Below are positions 1-10,000 of a DNA stretch of 29,271 bases, piece by piece. The stretch lies in the IMG/VR virus record IMGVR_UViG_3300028388_002866, positions 1 through 29,271 of that record; one strand, given 5' to 3'. Position 1 is the first letter of the stretch. Each line of letters starts with the position of its first letter. The DNA comes from a virus. The notes under the pieces were generated by a model that had not been told where the DNA came from, made no database searches, and was given only the letters and a program-made list of their open reading frames with translations. Both the position numbers and the translations under genes were made by a program.

Positions 1-2
1 AA

Positions 3-38
3 GTAGGCGATTTGCAAAAAGCTTTCTTGAGGATTTAA
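3..38 (+). CDS. 3' end of an upstream gene (fragment)
   Basis: A reading frame entering from before the window gives VGDLQKAFLRI and stops with TAA at 36-38, three bases before the next start. This is the expected spacing for an operon here. The piece is too short to identify; a tail fibre or other virion gene is possible from position only. Confidence 0.4.
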   Translation, partial: VGDLQKAFLRI

Positions 39-40
39 AA

Positions 41-652
41 ATGACTTATATACCTAAAAAAACTCTGTATATCAGACATGAAAATGTCGTAAGCGGAACG
101 CAGTATAATTATAACAGGGGGCGTTGGTGGTTTGGTACTGATTCACAAATAAGCACTAAAGAAAACTTTAGTATAGGGACTGTTAAAACGGGCTCATTTG
201 GTTTTTACAACTTAACCGGCACTCGATACGAAGAAAACAAATTTGATTTGTACGATACACCGGCAAGTTATTCAGTGATGACTTGGGGATTAAAAGCAGG
301 TGTTTTTATGCTTGAGTATGAAATAATGGTGAGTTTATCGAGTACGGCAAGTCCGACAGATATGCGAGTTCACGCTCAAAATCACTTCAACAACAGCGCA
401 GACTACTACCCACAATTTCCTATTTCTTCACATACCTCTCCAAGTGCATCTAATAATCCGTACAGTTGGACTGATACCATTGAAAATGGTGTTAATTATA
501 GATGTTATAAGATGAAAAAGAAATTTACATCACAAGGACGATTGGGAGTTAGTAGTGCAAATAAAAATCTTAGATTTTCGCATTTGACTGCTACTAACAC
601 GCATATAATTAAACACATCTATGAAGATATAAAGATTACAAAGCTAGATTAA
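41..652 (+). CDS. Unrecognised 203-residue protein, possibly virion surface or tail fibre accessory
   Basis: I do not recognise a family. The protein is rich in aromatic, Ser, Thr and Asn residues, has no clear membrane segment or signal peptide, and reads like a mainly beta-strand protein (alternating Tyr/Phe/Trp, for example RWWFG near residue 28 and SVMTWGLKAGVFMLEYEI near 78-96). Start is the ATG at 41, backed by a GAGGA ribosome site at 29-33. The frame is open upstream to the window edge, so a longer form cannot be excluded. By eye its base use is more AT-rich than the downstream genes and lacks their frequent GCGCCGG strings, which may indicate separate acquisition. It lies just upstream of a lysis-like cassette, where receptor-binding or decoration proteins are common; that is inference only. 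Confidence 0.7.
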   Translation: MTYIPKKTLYIRHENVVSGTQYNYNRGRWWFGTDSQISTKENFSIGTVKTGSFGFYNLTGTRYEENKFDLYDTPASYSVMTWGLKAGVFMLEYEIMVSLSSTASPTDMRVHAQNHFNNSADYYPQFPISSHTSPSASNNPYSWTDTIENGVNYRCYKMKKKFTSQGRLGVSSANKNLRFSHLTATNTHIIKHIYEDIKITKLD

Positions 653-653
653 A

Positions 654-914
654 ATGAACCAGAAAAAACTAATTGCGCTTGGGGCGCTTGCGCTCCTTGT
701 ATTGATTTATATATACGCGGGAACGGAGAGCGCCGGAGCGGCAGCGGCGGTCATTGCGATAGGTCAGCAGAGCATTAAACAGAAAAAAAGAAAAATAGAA
801 CGACGCAAAAAGAGCGCTCAGACTGTTAATTTAGAACAAATGAGTGACGAAATAAAACAAGCGCGTGAAAAAACGAGAGCGGAAAAAGAAAAATGGTTAG
901 ATCGACGATTCTGA
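654..914 (+). CDS. Small membrane protein, candidate holin or spanin subunit
   Basis: An 86-residue protein with a strongly hydrophobic segment at residues 6-23 (LIALGALALLVLIYIYAG), a weaker Ala-rich segment at about 27-38, then a long, highly charged Lys/Arg/Glu tail likely to be helical. Small size, an N-terminal membrane anchor and a basic tail fit a holin or another membrane lysis protein, and a CHAP cysteine peptidase is encoded two genes downstream. The ATG lies one base after the preceding stop with no strong Shine-Dalgarno, so translation is probably coupled. Sequence alone does not tell a holin from a spanin or an unrelated membrane protein. Confidence 0.65.
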   Translation: MNQKKLIALGALALLVLIYIYAGTESAGAAAAVIAIGQQSIKQKKRKIERRKKSAQTVNLEQMSDEIKQAREKTRAEKEKWLDRRF

Positions 915-1339
915 GTTTAATTTTAATCATGAGCCCTACGGGGACATGGATTGACAGCACAGGCAAAAGCTATACTGTTCAATGCCCCGAAGCTTTTATA
1001 GAAGATGAAATTACAAGGCTACCGGCAGGGTGTAAGCTTGACGCGCCGGCAGTAGCTTTTACTCGTTCAGAGTATATCCGCTTAGAAGAAAATTTAGCGG
1101 CGCTTGAAGTTGAACGTGACCAGTGGAAAGCAGCTTATGAAAAAGAGAAAGAGCTCAGAGAACAAGTAGAGGCGGATTTAGACAGCGCTTTAACAGAGTT
1201 TGATTTACAGTTAAGTGTTTTACGAAGCACTTGTAAGAGCGAATTAGACTGTCCTCAAATCAAGCCGGCATTTGTAGGCGCTGTGACAAGTTTAACATTA
1301 TGTGCGAGTGTATGGGCGACTAGTAAAATGCTTAGATAA
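893..1339 (+). CDS. Coiled-coil protein with hydrophobic ends, candidate spanin-like lysis protein
   Basis: 148 residues overlapping the preceding gene by 22 nt. Residues 5-14 are a short hydrophobic stretch that could be a weak signal or anchor. Residues about 58-112 are a charged heptad-like helix (RLEENLAALEVERDQWKAAY and on), predicted coiled coil. Residues about 126-142 are hydrophobic (FVGAVTSLTLCASVWA) and could be a C-terminal membrane segment. Cysteines lie at 31, 47, 114, 120 and 137. The anchor plus periplasmic-type coiled coil resembles Rz-like spanins, and the gene sits between a candidate holin and a CHAP peptidase. I do not recognise a specific family. No clear ribosome site precedes the ATG, consistent with coupling to the upstream gene. 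Confidence 0.6.
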   Translation: MVRSTILSLILIMSPTGTWIDSTGKSYTVQCPEAFIEDEITRLPAGCKLDAPAVAFTRSEYIRLEENLAALEVERDQWKAAYEKEKELREQVEADLDSALTEFDLQLSVLRSTCKSELDCPQIKPAFVGAVTSLTLCASVWATSKMLR

Positions 1340-1349
1340 CGTGTATTAT

Positions 1350-1381
1350 AAGCCCTAACTCAATCAAAGAAATAAGGGCTT
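1350..1381 (+). promoter_or_regulatory. Hairpin covering the ribosome site of the CHAP gene
   Basis: AAGCCCT (1350-1356) pairs perfectly with AGGGCTT (1375-1381) around an 18-nt loop. The 3' arm contains most of the AAGGG Shine-Dalgarno (1374-1378) that serves the ATG at 1387. The fold would hide the ribosome site. It could also act as a weak terminator, but only three T residues follow the stem. Confidence 0.45.
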
Positions 1382-1386
1382 TATAC

Positions 1387-2004
1387 ATGATGAATCACGA
1401 GAAGCGGCGCGAGTTAAGAGCAGATTTGCTTGAAAAACTAGATACACCCACACATACAAGTTTGCCGACAGACTACCAGAGCAAAGAGGACGGAGAGCGC
1501 GCTGTTAGCATTGCACTTGGCGAATGGCGGCAAAATGTCTTAGAGCCTAAAGAAGAAGTAAGATCCGGTCCGATTCTAGGCAGATACATTCGGCAAGGCG
1601 CCTTATGGGTATGGGTTCATACATATAAAAATAGAAAATTTGCATGGTGCGGTTGCTTTGCAGCGTGGGCTTGGAAAGAGAGCGTAAGTGGGGCAACAAG
1701 AAAAACATCATTTCCGAGCACATACAGGCTTAGAGAATGGGCTAAAGGGACAAAGCGCGAGATTGAGAGCTTAGAGAAAGCGCGTGCCGGCGACCTTTTA
1801 ATTGTCGGAAGTAAAAAAAAATGGGGGGACCACATTACATTGATTGAAAAAATAGAACCCGATTTTAGCGGTGCGTGGACGATTGAAGGGAACGCCTACG
1901 GAGAAACCCCGCGGAGTACAAAGCGACAAGAAGGAGTGATTAGGCGCTTTAGATCAGTTGACGAAGTGAGCTTTATTTATAGACCGTTGGAATGTGACAG
2001 ATGA
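1387..2004 (+). CDS. CHAP/NlpC-like cysteine peptidase, candidate endolysin or virion peptidoglycan hydrolase
   Basis: 205 residues with a CHAP-type active-site pattern: AWCGCFAAW with the candidate nucleophile Cys88 (after FAWC), WGDHITLIEKI with His149, and WTIEGNAYG with Glu167/Asn169 as third member. Such enzymes cut peptidoglycan peptide bonds or the amide to muramic acid. The N-terminal ~75 residues show no domain I recognise and no signal peptide, so export would need a holin. Two ATGs are in tandem (1387 and 1390), preceded by AAGGG. The gene follows two small membrane-type proteins and overlaps the portal start by 4 nt (ATGA). It may be the lysis enzyme, or a virion-borne hydrolase given its tie to the head genes. 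Confidence 0.8.
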   Translation: MMNHEKRRELRADLLEKLDTPTHTSLPTDYQSKEDGERAVSIALGEWRQNVLEPKEEVRSGPILGRYIRQGALWVWVHTYKNRKFAWCGCFAAWAWKESVSGATRKTSFPSTYRLREWAKGTKREIESLEKARAGDLLIVGSKKKWGDHITLIEKIEPDFSGAWTIEGNAYGETPRSTKRQEGVIRRFRSVDEVSFIYRPLECDR

Positions 2005-3449
2005 ACGACGATATAAAAAAAACATTTGAAGATTTTGGCCTCGTAAAAGGGAGCCAAAGCCGAGCTTATGAGCTTAATCCTTACGATGTTGAATACTCAA
2101 CAACGCACATGAGCGGCTTGTTAAACGACACACATCATGGAACAGTCGGCGGGCTAAGCTACGATAGTTTAAGAAGCCTTGCGCGTATGCCCTTAGTGAG
2201 TGCGATCATTCAAACTCGCGTGAACCAAGTAGCGGAGTTTGCAAGACCACAACCGGACCGATATAGCGCCGGCTTTGTGATCAAGCAACGAGACCCTAAC
2301 GCGGAAATTACAGACAAGATCAGAGCTCAGATTGCAGCGTTGACAGAATGGCTTTTACAATGCGGGGACCCTAAGCTAGTAGGGCACCATACGTTTGAAG
2401 GCTTTCTTAGATCAATTACTCGCGACAGTTTAGTTTTTGACCAATGCTGCTTTGAAATTGTTAGACGCGCCGGACGTCCCGCAGCTTTTAAGGCAGTAGA
2501 TGCAAGTACAATTAGACGCGCCGCGCCCACTGAGAAAGAAAACAAAGCGGGGCAAAGGAATCCTAAGACAACAGCATTTGTACAAGTAATCGAGAGCCGT
2601 GTCGTTGCTGAGTTTGATGATGACGAAATGGCGTTTGGAATAAGGCGCCCCCGTTCAGAGATCAGCGCCAACGGGTACGGCTATCCAGAAATGGAAGAAG
2701 CCGCGCCTACAATTATTGATATGATCAGAGCGAAGGCTTACAACTCAGCTAATTTTACGCATGGTTTACATTTAAGCGGTATCTTAGCAGTTAAGAGTAA
2801 AATGAGCCCAGCACTTTTCAGAGCGTTTAGGCGCGAGTTTTACGCGATGCTACAAGGACCAAGCGGTGCGAAAAAAACGCCGATCATTCAGCTTGACCCC
2901 GAAGCTAAAGAAGATGTGAGCTCAGTAAATCTCTCTAATTCAAATAGTGACATGGAATACTCACAATGGCTTAATTTTCTTATCAAAGAAGTATGTGCTT
3001 TATATCAAATGGACCCTAGCGAATTAGGGTATGTGTTCGGCGCGGAAGGCCAGACAAGCAGCTTACAAACACAAGGACCGGCGCAAAGAATCCAATACTC
3101 AAAAGAGCGGGGACTAAGGCCACTTTTAAGGGCGCTTGAGACTTGGATTAATCGTTGGATAATTCACCCAACAGCAAGCCATTTGGAATTTTGCTTTGTT
3201 GGACTTGATGCGCAAACAGAAACAGCAAGAATTGACACCATTTCTAAGAAAGTTAAAACATACATGACGGTGAACGAGGCAAGAGCAGCCTTTGACCTTG
3301 AGCCCCTAGAAAACCCAATTGCAGATTATATCCTTGATTCTTCGTTTATTAACGCGGCTCAAATGGCAGAGCAACAAGGCGAAGAAGAAGAATCAGAAGA
3401 AGATCAAGAGCCCGAAGAAGGCCAAGAAGATTTTGAATTGGAGTTTTAA
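2001..3449 (+). CDS. Phage portal protein
   Basis: 482 residues, the usual size of a phage portal, the dodecameric ring at the capsid vertex through which DNA is packaged and leaves. The C-terminal half is typical: the MDPSELGYVFG segment near residue 337, then SSLQTQGPAQRIQYSKERGL, LLRALETWINRWI, and the late TVNEARAAFDLEPLENP stretch that is very characteristic of portals. The last ~25 residues are extremely acidic (EEEESEEDQEPEEGQEDFELEF). It starts at ATG 2001 overlapping the CHAP gene and its stop directly abuts the next ATG. No terminase is seen upstream within this window, so the packaging genes lie elsewhere. Confidence 0.88.
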   Translation: MNDDIKKTFEDFGLVKGSQSRAYELNPYDVEYSTTHMSGLLNDTHHGTVGGLSYDSLRSLARMPLVSAIIQTRVNQVAEFARPQPDRYSAGFVIKQRDPNAEITDKIRAQIAALTEWLLQCGDPKLVGHHTFEGFLRSITRDSLVFDQCCFEIVRRAGRPAAFKAVDASTIRRAAPTEKENKAGQRNPKTTAFVQVIESRVVAEFDDDEMAFGIRRPRSEISANGYGYPEMEEAAPTIIDMIRAKAYNSANFTHGLHLSGILAVKSKMSPALFRAFRREFYAMLQGPSGAKKTPIIQLDPEAKEDVSSVNLSNSNSDMEYSQWLNFLIKEVCALYQMDPSELGYVFGAEGQTSSLQTQGPAQRIQYSKERGLRPLLRALETWINRWIIHPTASHLEFCFVGLDAQTETARIDTISKKVKTYMTVNEARAAFDLEPLENPIADYILDSSFINAAQMAEQQGEEEESEEDQEPEEGQEDFELEF

Positions 3450-6400
3450 ATGAAGATTTTTCAAATGGTGTATGATTTATGGAAAGCGGCAAATCATAAA
3501 TATGATAGACGAATACCCTATACGGACTCACAAGGACGCCGGCGCTATAAATACTATTACAAAAAAAAGCACTTGCACGGACGAGGAATGGGAGCCGTTG
3601 AGGACATAATGGTAGGTTCATCTTATGAATACACGGGGAAGAACGGACAGCGGGGCCATGTTCATGTAACAAGCACAAAAAACGGCGTCACGGTAAAGCA
3701 TGACGAAACAGGCGAAGTCTTTACATTTAGCGATAAGAAGAAATTTAGCGAATGGATAAAACGGCACCATGCGGAGGCAATAAAAGAATCAAAAAGGGAG
3801 CTTTTAGAACGCATTAGACGAGAACGAAAACAAGGCAGTATTAGAATCAAGTTAAGTGAACGCCGAGCGGCTTATCTAGGGCTAGAGGTCCCGAAATGGG
3901 AAAAAGACGCCAGACAAGGTTTAATAAAGGATATAAATGACTTTAGTCACCTTAGGTACAGAATAGTATTAAAGGACAAAGCCGGCAGGAATATGCCTAA
4001 ATGGGTTACACAAGAAACCGCCGAACAAATAGTAAAATCACAAACCACAACTTGGAACGAGCTAGAAGAAAAAAAGGTACGATACAAAAAAGACAATCAA
4101 TGGCTTGAACCCAAAGAGGAAACATACAGAGAACATGAGGTCCACTTAAAATCATTTAATTATAGCTTTGAAATACCACACGGCGCAATTCATCCAAGAG
4201 ACTTTGATAATCATAGAGAAATTAAAGTATGGGTACGGGCTAAAGGTGCGGACAAATGGCGGACATTATATGACGCAGAAAGCCCCGACTTACTTTTAAA
4301 TAGCCGCTTTTCATCTTATGACCATAGATACAATGCACACGGGCTAAAAAAGGCGCATCATCACTTTTTAATGGTTGAGGGAAAAAAAGACATCACCAGC
4401 GTAGGGACGCCTAATTGGAAAACATTAATTTATCATGCAGAAGAACATGGCTTAGAGCTTATTTTTGCTGATTCAGAAACAAGGATATTTGATAGCCGAG
4501 GGACTAAAGAGGGCGTGTCTTTAAGCGCCGGCTTACCGCCTAATTTTCTTGCACTAGACTTGTCGAAGTTTGACTTTGAGATAGAGAGTCGAGGAAATTG
4601 GACCAATTATATGCTAAATGAAAATCCCGATTTACGGGAACTTGGATTCTTTGATGCACTTGGCAAAAACGAAAGCAATCGAAACTTTATATTTGGATTA
4701 ATTGCTAGAGCGTCAAAGGGGGACCGGTTAGGCGAGGGCGCAAGACAAAAACTTGCTAAACCTATATCACGCCTTGCGAATTGGTGGGCCGGTTTAAATG
4801 ATGATGAACGAGAAAAGTTTTATTATAACTATCTCAATTTAGAAGAACAGTTTACCGGCACACTACGGCACCCCTTACATGAAAATGCTCAGCTAGAAAT
4901 CCCCGACGGTATGGAGAAGATGAAACAAAAAGGTTGGAGTTTTCACGAATACCAAAAGAAAGCAATCAATTTTGCAATCTCAAAACCCCGTGTCGTCTGG
5001 GCTATGGAAATGGGGCTAGGAAAAACTTTAAGTGCTTTAGGGCTGTACAAGCATTTAAAAGCTAAAAAAGAGTCAAATAGAATGATTGTAACAGCCCCTT
5101 TAAGTGCACATGGGTCTTGGATAGAGCATTTAGGAGGCTTGAGTGATGTTAAATATGAAGTATTATCCGGCGCATCTAAAAAGAAAAGACTTGCAGCCTA
5201 TGAGAAGTTTAAAAACGGGGAAATTGATGTTTTAGTAATCAACCCCGAAACAATAAGAAAGCCAAAGCCCAACGCTAAAAGCAAAGCGGGCGACTTTGCA
5301 CATATTACGCAGCTAGTTGATCAAGACACTTTATTTATTGCGGACGAGGTTCATAAATACAAGGCTGATAGCTCACAAGGCTTAGCATTTGGAGAATTAA
5401 GCGCCCAAGCGGGGCGGGTAGTAGGCATGACGGGGACCCCTAAACCTAACAAGCCTATTGATTTCTATAATATAATGGCAAGAGTAAACCCTAATTGGGA
5501 CATTAGCCAAGAGGACTTTGAGGACCGTTATTGTTTATCAGTATCAGAAGTAGTCCCTACTAGGTACGGTTCAAAGACAATAAAAACACCGGTCACATTC
5601 AACCCCGCAAGACTAAATGAATTTCATCATTTAAACGCTGAAATGCTATTTGTCAGATCTACAAACGACCCCGATGCAAAGCTAGACTTACCGAATAGAA
5701 TTGATCTTGCACCAGCTTTAAATCTTGATGACACACAAACTGAATTAATCACGGTGCTAGGCCCACTTTGTGAAGCGAAAGCAATGGCAAGACGCTACAT
5801 GGGGCACCCCGAACCGGAAAGACTACCGCCACAATTTAGAAATGCTTTTAACAGAACAGATAGCTTGAATACGGACATGGTACAAAGCTTAGAGAATCCA
5901 AGCTATTTCAAAGAAATAATGAAATCCGACCCCGAAAGAGCCCAAGAAATACTAGCATGGAGCATGGCTGTTTCCGGCATGGATAGCTTGGCAATTAGAC
6001 TTGATCAAATAGCCGTAGACCCCGCCGCTTGCAGCGCCGAAACTAAAGCATTATTTGAAATCTATGACTCCGAATATGAAACGCCTAAAATGAGTGTTAT
6101 TGCAGATGCAACAGCGGAGCACTTAGAAACCAACCCCGAAACAGGGGCAGTCTTATTTTGTGAGTATGTGGGCGGATTAAGAGAGGCCAAAGAAGCACTT
6201 GTCAAAAGGGGCATCCCAGCAGAACAGATTGAGCTTTATTACGGGGCCGTTAGCTCAAAAAAGCGGCGAGAGATCGAACAAAGACTAAATGAGGGTGAAA
6301 TAAAAGTAATCTTAGGGCAGACGAAAGCGCTAGAAACAGGGGCCAATTTACAGAAGCGGGCCAATTTTGTTGCACATTTAAATACACCGTGGGCGCCAGA

Positions 6401-7067
6401 TACCTTGACACAATCAACCGCGCGAGTTTATCGACAGGGGCAAAGAAGAAAGACAACAATTCTAAGGCCAACAGGCTCAGAGATAGAGCGAGTAAAAGAT
6501 AGAGTGGTTACAAGGAAAATAAGCCAAGCAGCACAAGCAGCCGGAAGGGTAATGGTAGCCGATGAAGGCGCGATTAGAACAACAGCAGATGAACGCCGTC
6601 AATTAAACGACTTAAACAACATTGCAGAGCTATTGGGAATAAAAGAGCTCGAAAATCTAAACTTGGATGCACAAGGCGACGAAATAGAACAACGGGAACA
6701 GGTACAACAACCGCAACAAGAACAAGCAAGCGATATGCTAACAGCACAGAGCAGCCTTGAGGAAATAGCGCCAGCGTTTAAAACAAAGGCACAGAAAAAG
6801 AAACTAGGTAAAGGGGGAGAATGGTTTGCTAGTGCTTTTGAGAAAGAGTTTTTTAAATATATAATAGACGACCTCACACCCCCCCACGATAAAGCAGAAG
6901 CTTTTTATAGTAGAATGAAAAAGGTTGCAGAGCATAAAGGCGACTTAATTATAGAGGACCATACTAATAAGATCATTGACGCCGAGCAGAGCCTTACAAA
7001 TGCTTCATTTTGGGCGGGAGTTTATGCAACCGCTCACAGAGGACTATTAAAACTTAAAGGGAATTAA
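3450..7067 (+). CDS. Giant SNF2-type DEVH helicase with N-terminal shared module (polyvalent protein A)
   Basis: 1205 residues. Residues about 15-112 form the shared module also found in the two other giant proteins (HKYDRRIP, RRRYKYYYKKK, GHVHV, VKHDETGE). Residues about 160-440 are unrecognised and appear beta-rich. The helicase core runs about 495-1020: Walker A EMGLGKT at 520-526, DEVH at 632-635, TGTP at 661-664, motif V TKALETGANL at 958-967, motif VI QSTARVYRQGQ at 988-998. All motor motifs are intact, so ATP-driven DNA translocation is likely. A Gln-rich stretch (about 1080-1095) leads to a conserved-looking helical tail. Starts right after the portal stop with TGGAG at 3439-3443. SNF2 motors in large multidomain phage proteins next to portal/MuF genes fit injected anti-defence or DNA-handling factors; that role is inference. 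Confidence 0.85.
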   Translation: MKIFQMVYDLWKAANHKYDRRIPYTDSQGRRRYKYYYKKKHLHGRGMGAVEDIMVGSSYEYTGKNGQRGHVHVTSTKNGVTVKHDETGEVFTFSDKKKFSEWIKRHHAEAIKESKRELLERIRRERKQGSIRIKLSERRAAYLGLEVPKWEKDARQGLIKDINDFSHLRYRIVLKDKAGRNMPKWVTQETAEQIVKSQTTTWNELEEKKVRYKKDNQWLEPKEETYREHEVHLKSFNYSFEIPHGAIHPRDFDNHREIKVWVRAKGADKWRTLYDAESPDLLLNSRFSSYDHRYNAHGLKKAHHHFLMVEGKKDITSVGTPNWKTLIYHAEEHGLELIFADSETRIFDSRGTKEGVSLSAGLPPNFLALDLSKFDFEIESRGNWTNYMLNENPDLRELGFFDALGKNESNRNFIFGLIARASKGDRLGEGARQKLAKPISRLANWWAGLNDDEREKFYYNYLNLEEQFTGTLRHPLHENAQLEIPDGMEKMKQKGWSFHEYQKKAINFAISKPRVVWAMEMGLGKTLSALGLYKHLKAKKESNRMIVTAPLSAHGSWIEHLGGLSDVKYEVLSGASKKKRLAAYEKFKNGEIDVLVINPETIRKPKPNAKSKAGDFAHITQLVDQDTLFIADEVHKYKADSSQGLAFGELSAQAGRVVGMTGTPKPNKPIDFYNIMARVNPNWDISQEDFEDRYCLSVSEVVPTRYGSKTIKTPVTFNPARLNEFHHLNAEMLFVRSTNDPDAKLDLPNRIDLAPALNLDDTQTELITVLGPLCEAKAMARRYMGHPEPERLPPQFRNAFNRTDSLNTDMVQSLENPSYFKEIMKSDPERAQEILAWSMAVSGMDSLAIRLDQIAVDPAACSAETKALFEIYDSEYETPKMSVIADATAEHLETNPETGAVLFCEYVGGLREAKEALVKRGIPAEQIELYYGAVSSKKRREIEQRLNEGEIKVILGQTKALETGANLQKRANFVAHLNTPWAPDTLTQSTARVYRQGQRRKTTILRPTGSEIERVKDRVVTRKISQAAQAAGRVMVADEGAIRTTADERRQLNDLNNIAELLGIKELENLNLDAQGDEIEQREQVQQPQQEQASDMLTAQSSLEEIAPAFKTKAQKKKLGKGGEWFASAFEKEFFKYIIDDLTPPHDKAEAFYSRMKKVAEHKGDLIIEDHTNKIIDAEQSLTNASFWAGVYATAHRGLLKLKGN
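3492..3785 (+). repeat. Shared N-terminal module, copy 1 (divergent)
   Basis: Encodes residues 15-112 of the first helicase. Order of landmarks matches the other two copies: HKY-x-RRIP, a basic/aromatic YKYYYKKK string, an A-V-E/D-D stretch, GHVHV, VKHDETGE, then a basic helix ending in HHAEA. It is clearly homologous at protein level but not close at base level to copies 2 and 3. Confidence 0.75.
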
Positions 7068-7068
7068 G

Positions 7069-10000
7069 ATGAATGTACTTATCACAAACCTAGCGCCAAG
7101 CGGTACGAAAGTCGGGGATAAAACCGGACGGAAGCAACCAATAATTAAAGCGTTAAAGCATCTAACCGCCAGCGGGCAAAAAGTCCCTAAATGGCTTGCT
7201 AATGAAGCTTTAGATTACAGCATTAGCGAGCCGAGTCTATTTAGTGCGGAAGAAGTACAAGCTTGCATGGATAGCATATTAGACACTAAAGCGCCAAGTA
7301 TAGCGATCATGAATAAAGCAATTAAATCAAAACAAGATGTACCTATGAGCCGGCGACGTGCCAAGCTACTTGCTGAATATGCAAATAGACTATCTCAGAT
7401 GCTAGAGAACGCGCCAGATGACAAAGATCTTGCTGAATGGGTGCAGAGTAAGATTGACCGCGCAGCAAGCGCGATACAAAGTGCTTTTCATTATCTTGAG
7501 TATGACGAGCTAGAAAAGGGTGCAAGTCACAAATATATTAGACGTATACCAAAAGGTCGAGATAAACGAACAGGCCGCATGAGGTATGACTATGTTTACA
7601 AAGAGCATCACAGAGGCGGACTAAGGGCAGCCGTTGACGACTTAAAGGCCGGTGAAGCCTTTAAACTCACAGACCCCAAAAACGGGCAAAAAGGCCACTT
7701 TCATGTGAAAGGCGTTAAAGGAAATGTAGTTGTCGTTGAGCACGACGAAACAGGGCGCAGCGTCACCATGACAAAGGCTGAGTTTAAAGCGCTGCTTATG
7801 AAAGAACATGGTCAGGCGCTTAAAGACAACTTTCAAGCGAAAAAAGAAACCTATGAGCGGATGAAGCGAGAGAGCCCGAAAAGCATAGGGCTCAAAGCGG
7901 CATTTAACCGACTCAAAGCAGCAGCAGAAAAAGCGGGTGTAAAGGTCCCACAGGTACAAACCGCACCAGAACAAGCCTCTAAACAATCATCTTTATCAAA
8001 AGAGCAATTTAAAGAGAAGATAGAGGAATTAAAAAACCTTGAAGATAAGCTATCACTTTTTCTAAATACAATTTCAACTAAGCAATTCCTAACACCAGAA
8101 CAAGAAAAAAAGGTAATTGAAGAACAACAAGCAGAGATTGCAGAAAAAAGAAAACAATTAACAGAGGGCTTTAAAAGACCACAGAGTTTTGAGGAATTAG
8201 AAACAAGGCTAAGAAAGCTTTTACCAAAACTTAAAGGTTTAGACTACAACAGAATAACAGGCTACAAGCTCTACATAGATGAAGAAAATATTGCCTCTTT
8301 ACGTTCACAGATTAAAGACCTTGTCGGAACAGGTTTATACATATCACAAACAAACGAAAAAAATTACGGATTACAAATACAAAGAGCGTCGTATAAAGAC
8401 ATGACTCGATTACTGTTTGCTTTAGAAAATGAAGCAAAACAGAAAACCGCACCAGAACCCGCCGCCCGTGCTCAGTTGATTGATACAGCGAAACCAGAGC
8501 CAGCACAGCCCGCAAAGATTGATAACTTTGAGCTCTCAGAACATACTCACACTAAAACAGGCGTAAAGCTGTACACGGCAAAGCAAAAAGACCGCGTAGA
8601 CCGTGATGAATTTAAGCGACGTGTGCAGATAGCTAAGAAATACAAAGGGCGCTATGACAGCCGCTATGCAAAAGCGTACTTGTTCAAGAATCCAGAGGAC
8701 GCCCGCAAGTTTGCTTTAGAGGTAGAGGGCAAGCCGACCGACAGCCCAACAACGGCACCGGCTACCAACAACTTTGAGACTATGCCCGAAGCTGAAAGCG
8801 TAGATAACTTTGAGACTATGCCCGAAAGCAAGTTAAGCGACCCACACAGAGCCCGTAAAGAAAAAGTGTTCAAAGAGGTGACAACGGGTGAGCTCTACCA
8901 AACAAGAGCTCTTATCGACGAGAATGAAATAAGGGGCGTATATGAAAATCAAACACTAGCTTCTCTAAAAAGAAACCTAGAACCCGACCGCCTAGCCGCT
9001 GAAAGTGGAATCCAAGAAAGTGGCCTATTACAAGGTATAGAAAACGCTACTAGAATCTCACAGCTTGCAAAAGAGTATAAAGACTTTCAAGTAAGAACGG
9101 CAATCACTTTTGATAGAAAAGATAAAGCGGTTCTTAACGAGAGAGGAAACCCTAGAGGTATTTCAGACTTTATTAGGGAAAAACTAAATCTTAACTCTGT
9201 TAAAGACGTGAGAGCGCAAAAAGATGAAATCGAAAAGATTGCTAGTGAGCTACTAAAGCTAGGCGTAGACAATGCGGTAAAAAGAGCAAAAGAAACCGCA
9301 ACTAAGCGAAAAAACAAGATAAGCGCTGACGGTATAAGCATCTTTGATAACCACATAACAGAAGCCGAAAAGAGGTTAGAGTTTATTCAAACGTCTAACT
9401 TAAAAGACAGCAAGAAGTTAATCGACGGAATAAGAGAAGCGATAAAACTCACCAAAGAAGCAAAAGAAGTCTACAAGCAAAAAAGTGGAAACCTACTAGA
9501 CCAAGCAATTTCCGAGAACAGTAATCAAGCTATCATAAACGGCTTGTTAGAGAACTCGTCGACCCGCTTCCATTTCACAATAAATCCTAAAGGGTCAGCG
9601 GCAAAAAAGCTCACTGAAACTATTGTACAAAGCACCCTTAGCAATGTTTTAAAAGACGTTGCACAAAGCCAAGATAACTTTGAGACTATGCCAGAGGTTG
9701 AGCTACCGCCGAAAGGTGAACGAACCGTCGAGGATGCTAAGAAATGGTTCGGGGAACCTACTTACTTTGAGACAAAAATGCTAACAGGCACAAAGAGATA
9801 TTTTCAATATGAAAAAGACGGGCTAACAGTACGAGGCGGGCCCATAGGGGCTAAAGGCCAACTTTTAGCGGGCTCAAAAGTGTATACATCTATCAATCTT
9901 ACACCAGAGAATAGAAAAAAGATAAGTGGAGCACAATTCTCTCAGACAGAGTTAGGGGAATACAGGTCAATAGATGAAGCTCTAAGGGCAGCTATTAATT

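Noticed and set aside
1350-1382. Rho-independent terminator after the coiled-coil protein
   Set aside because: The loop is long and only TTT follows the stem; overlap with the next ribosome site suggests translational control instead.
8770-8826. CRISPR-like repeat array
   Set aside because: The repeats are in frame, encode a conserved peptide, and there are only two close together with a short coding spacer.
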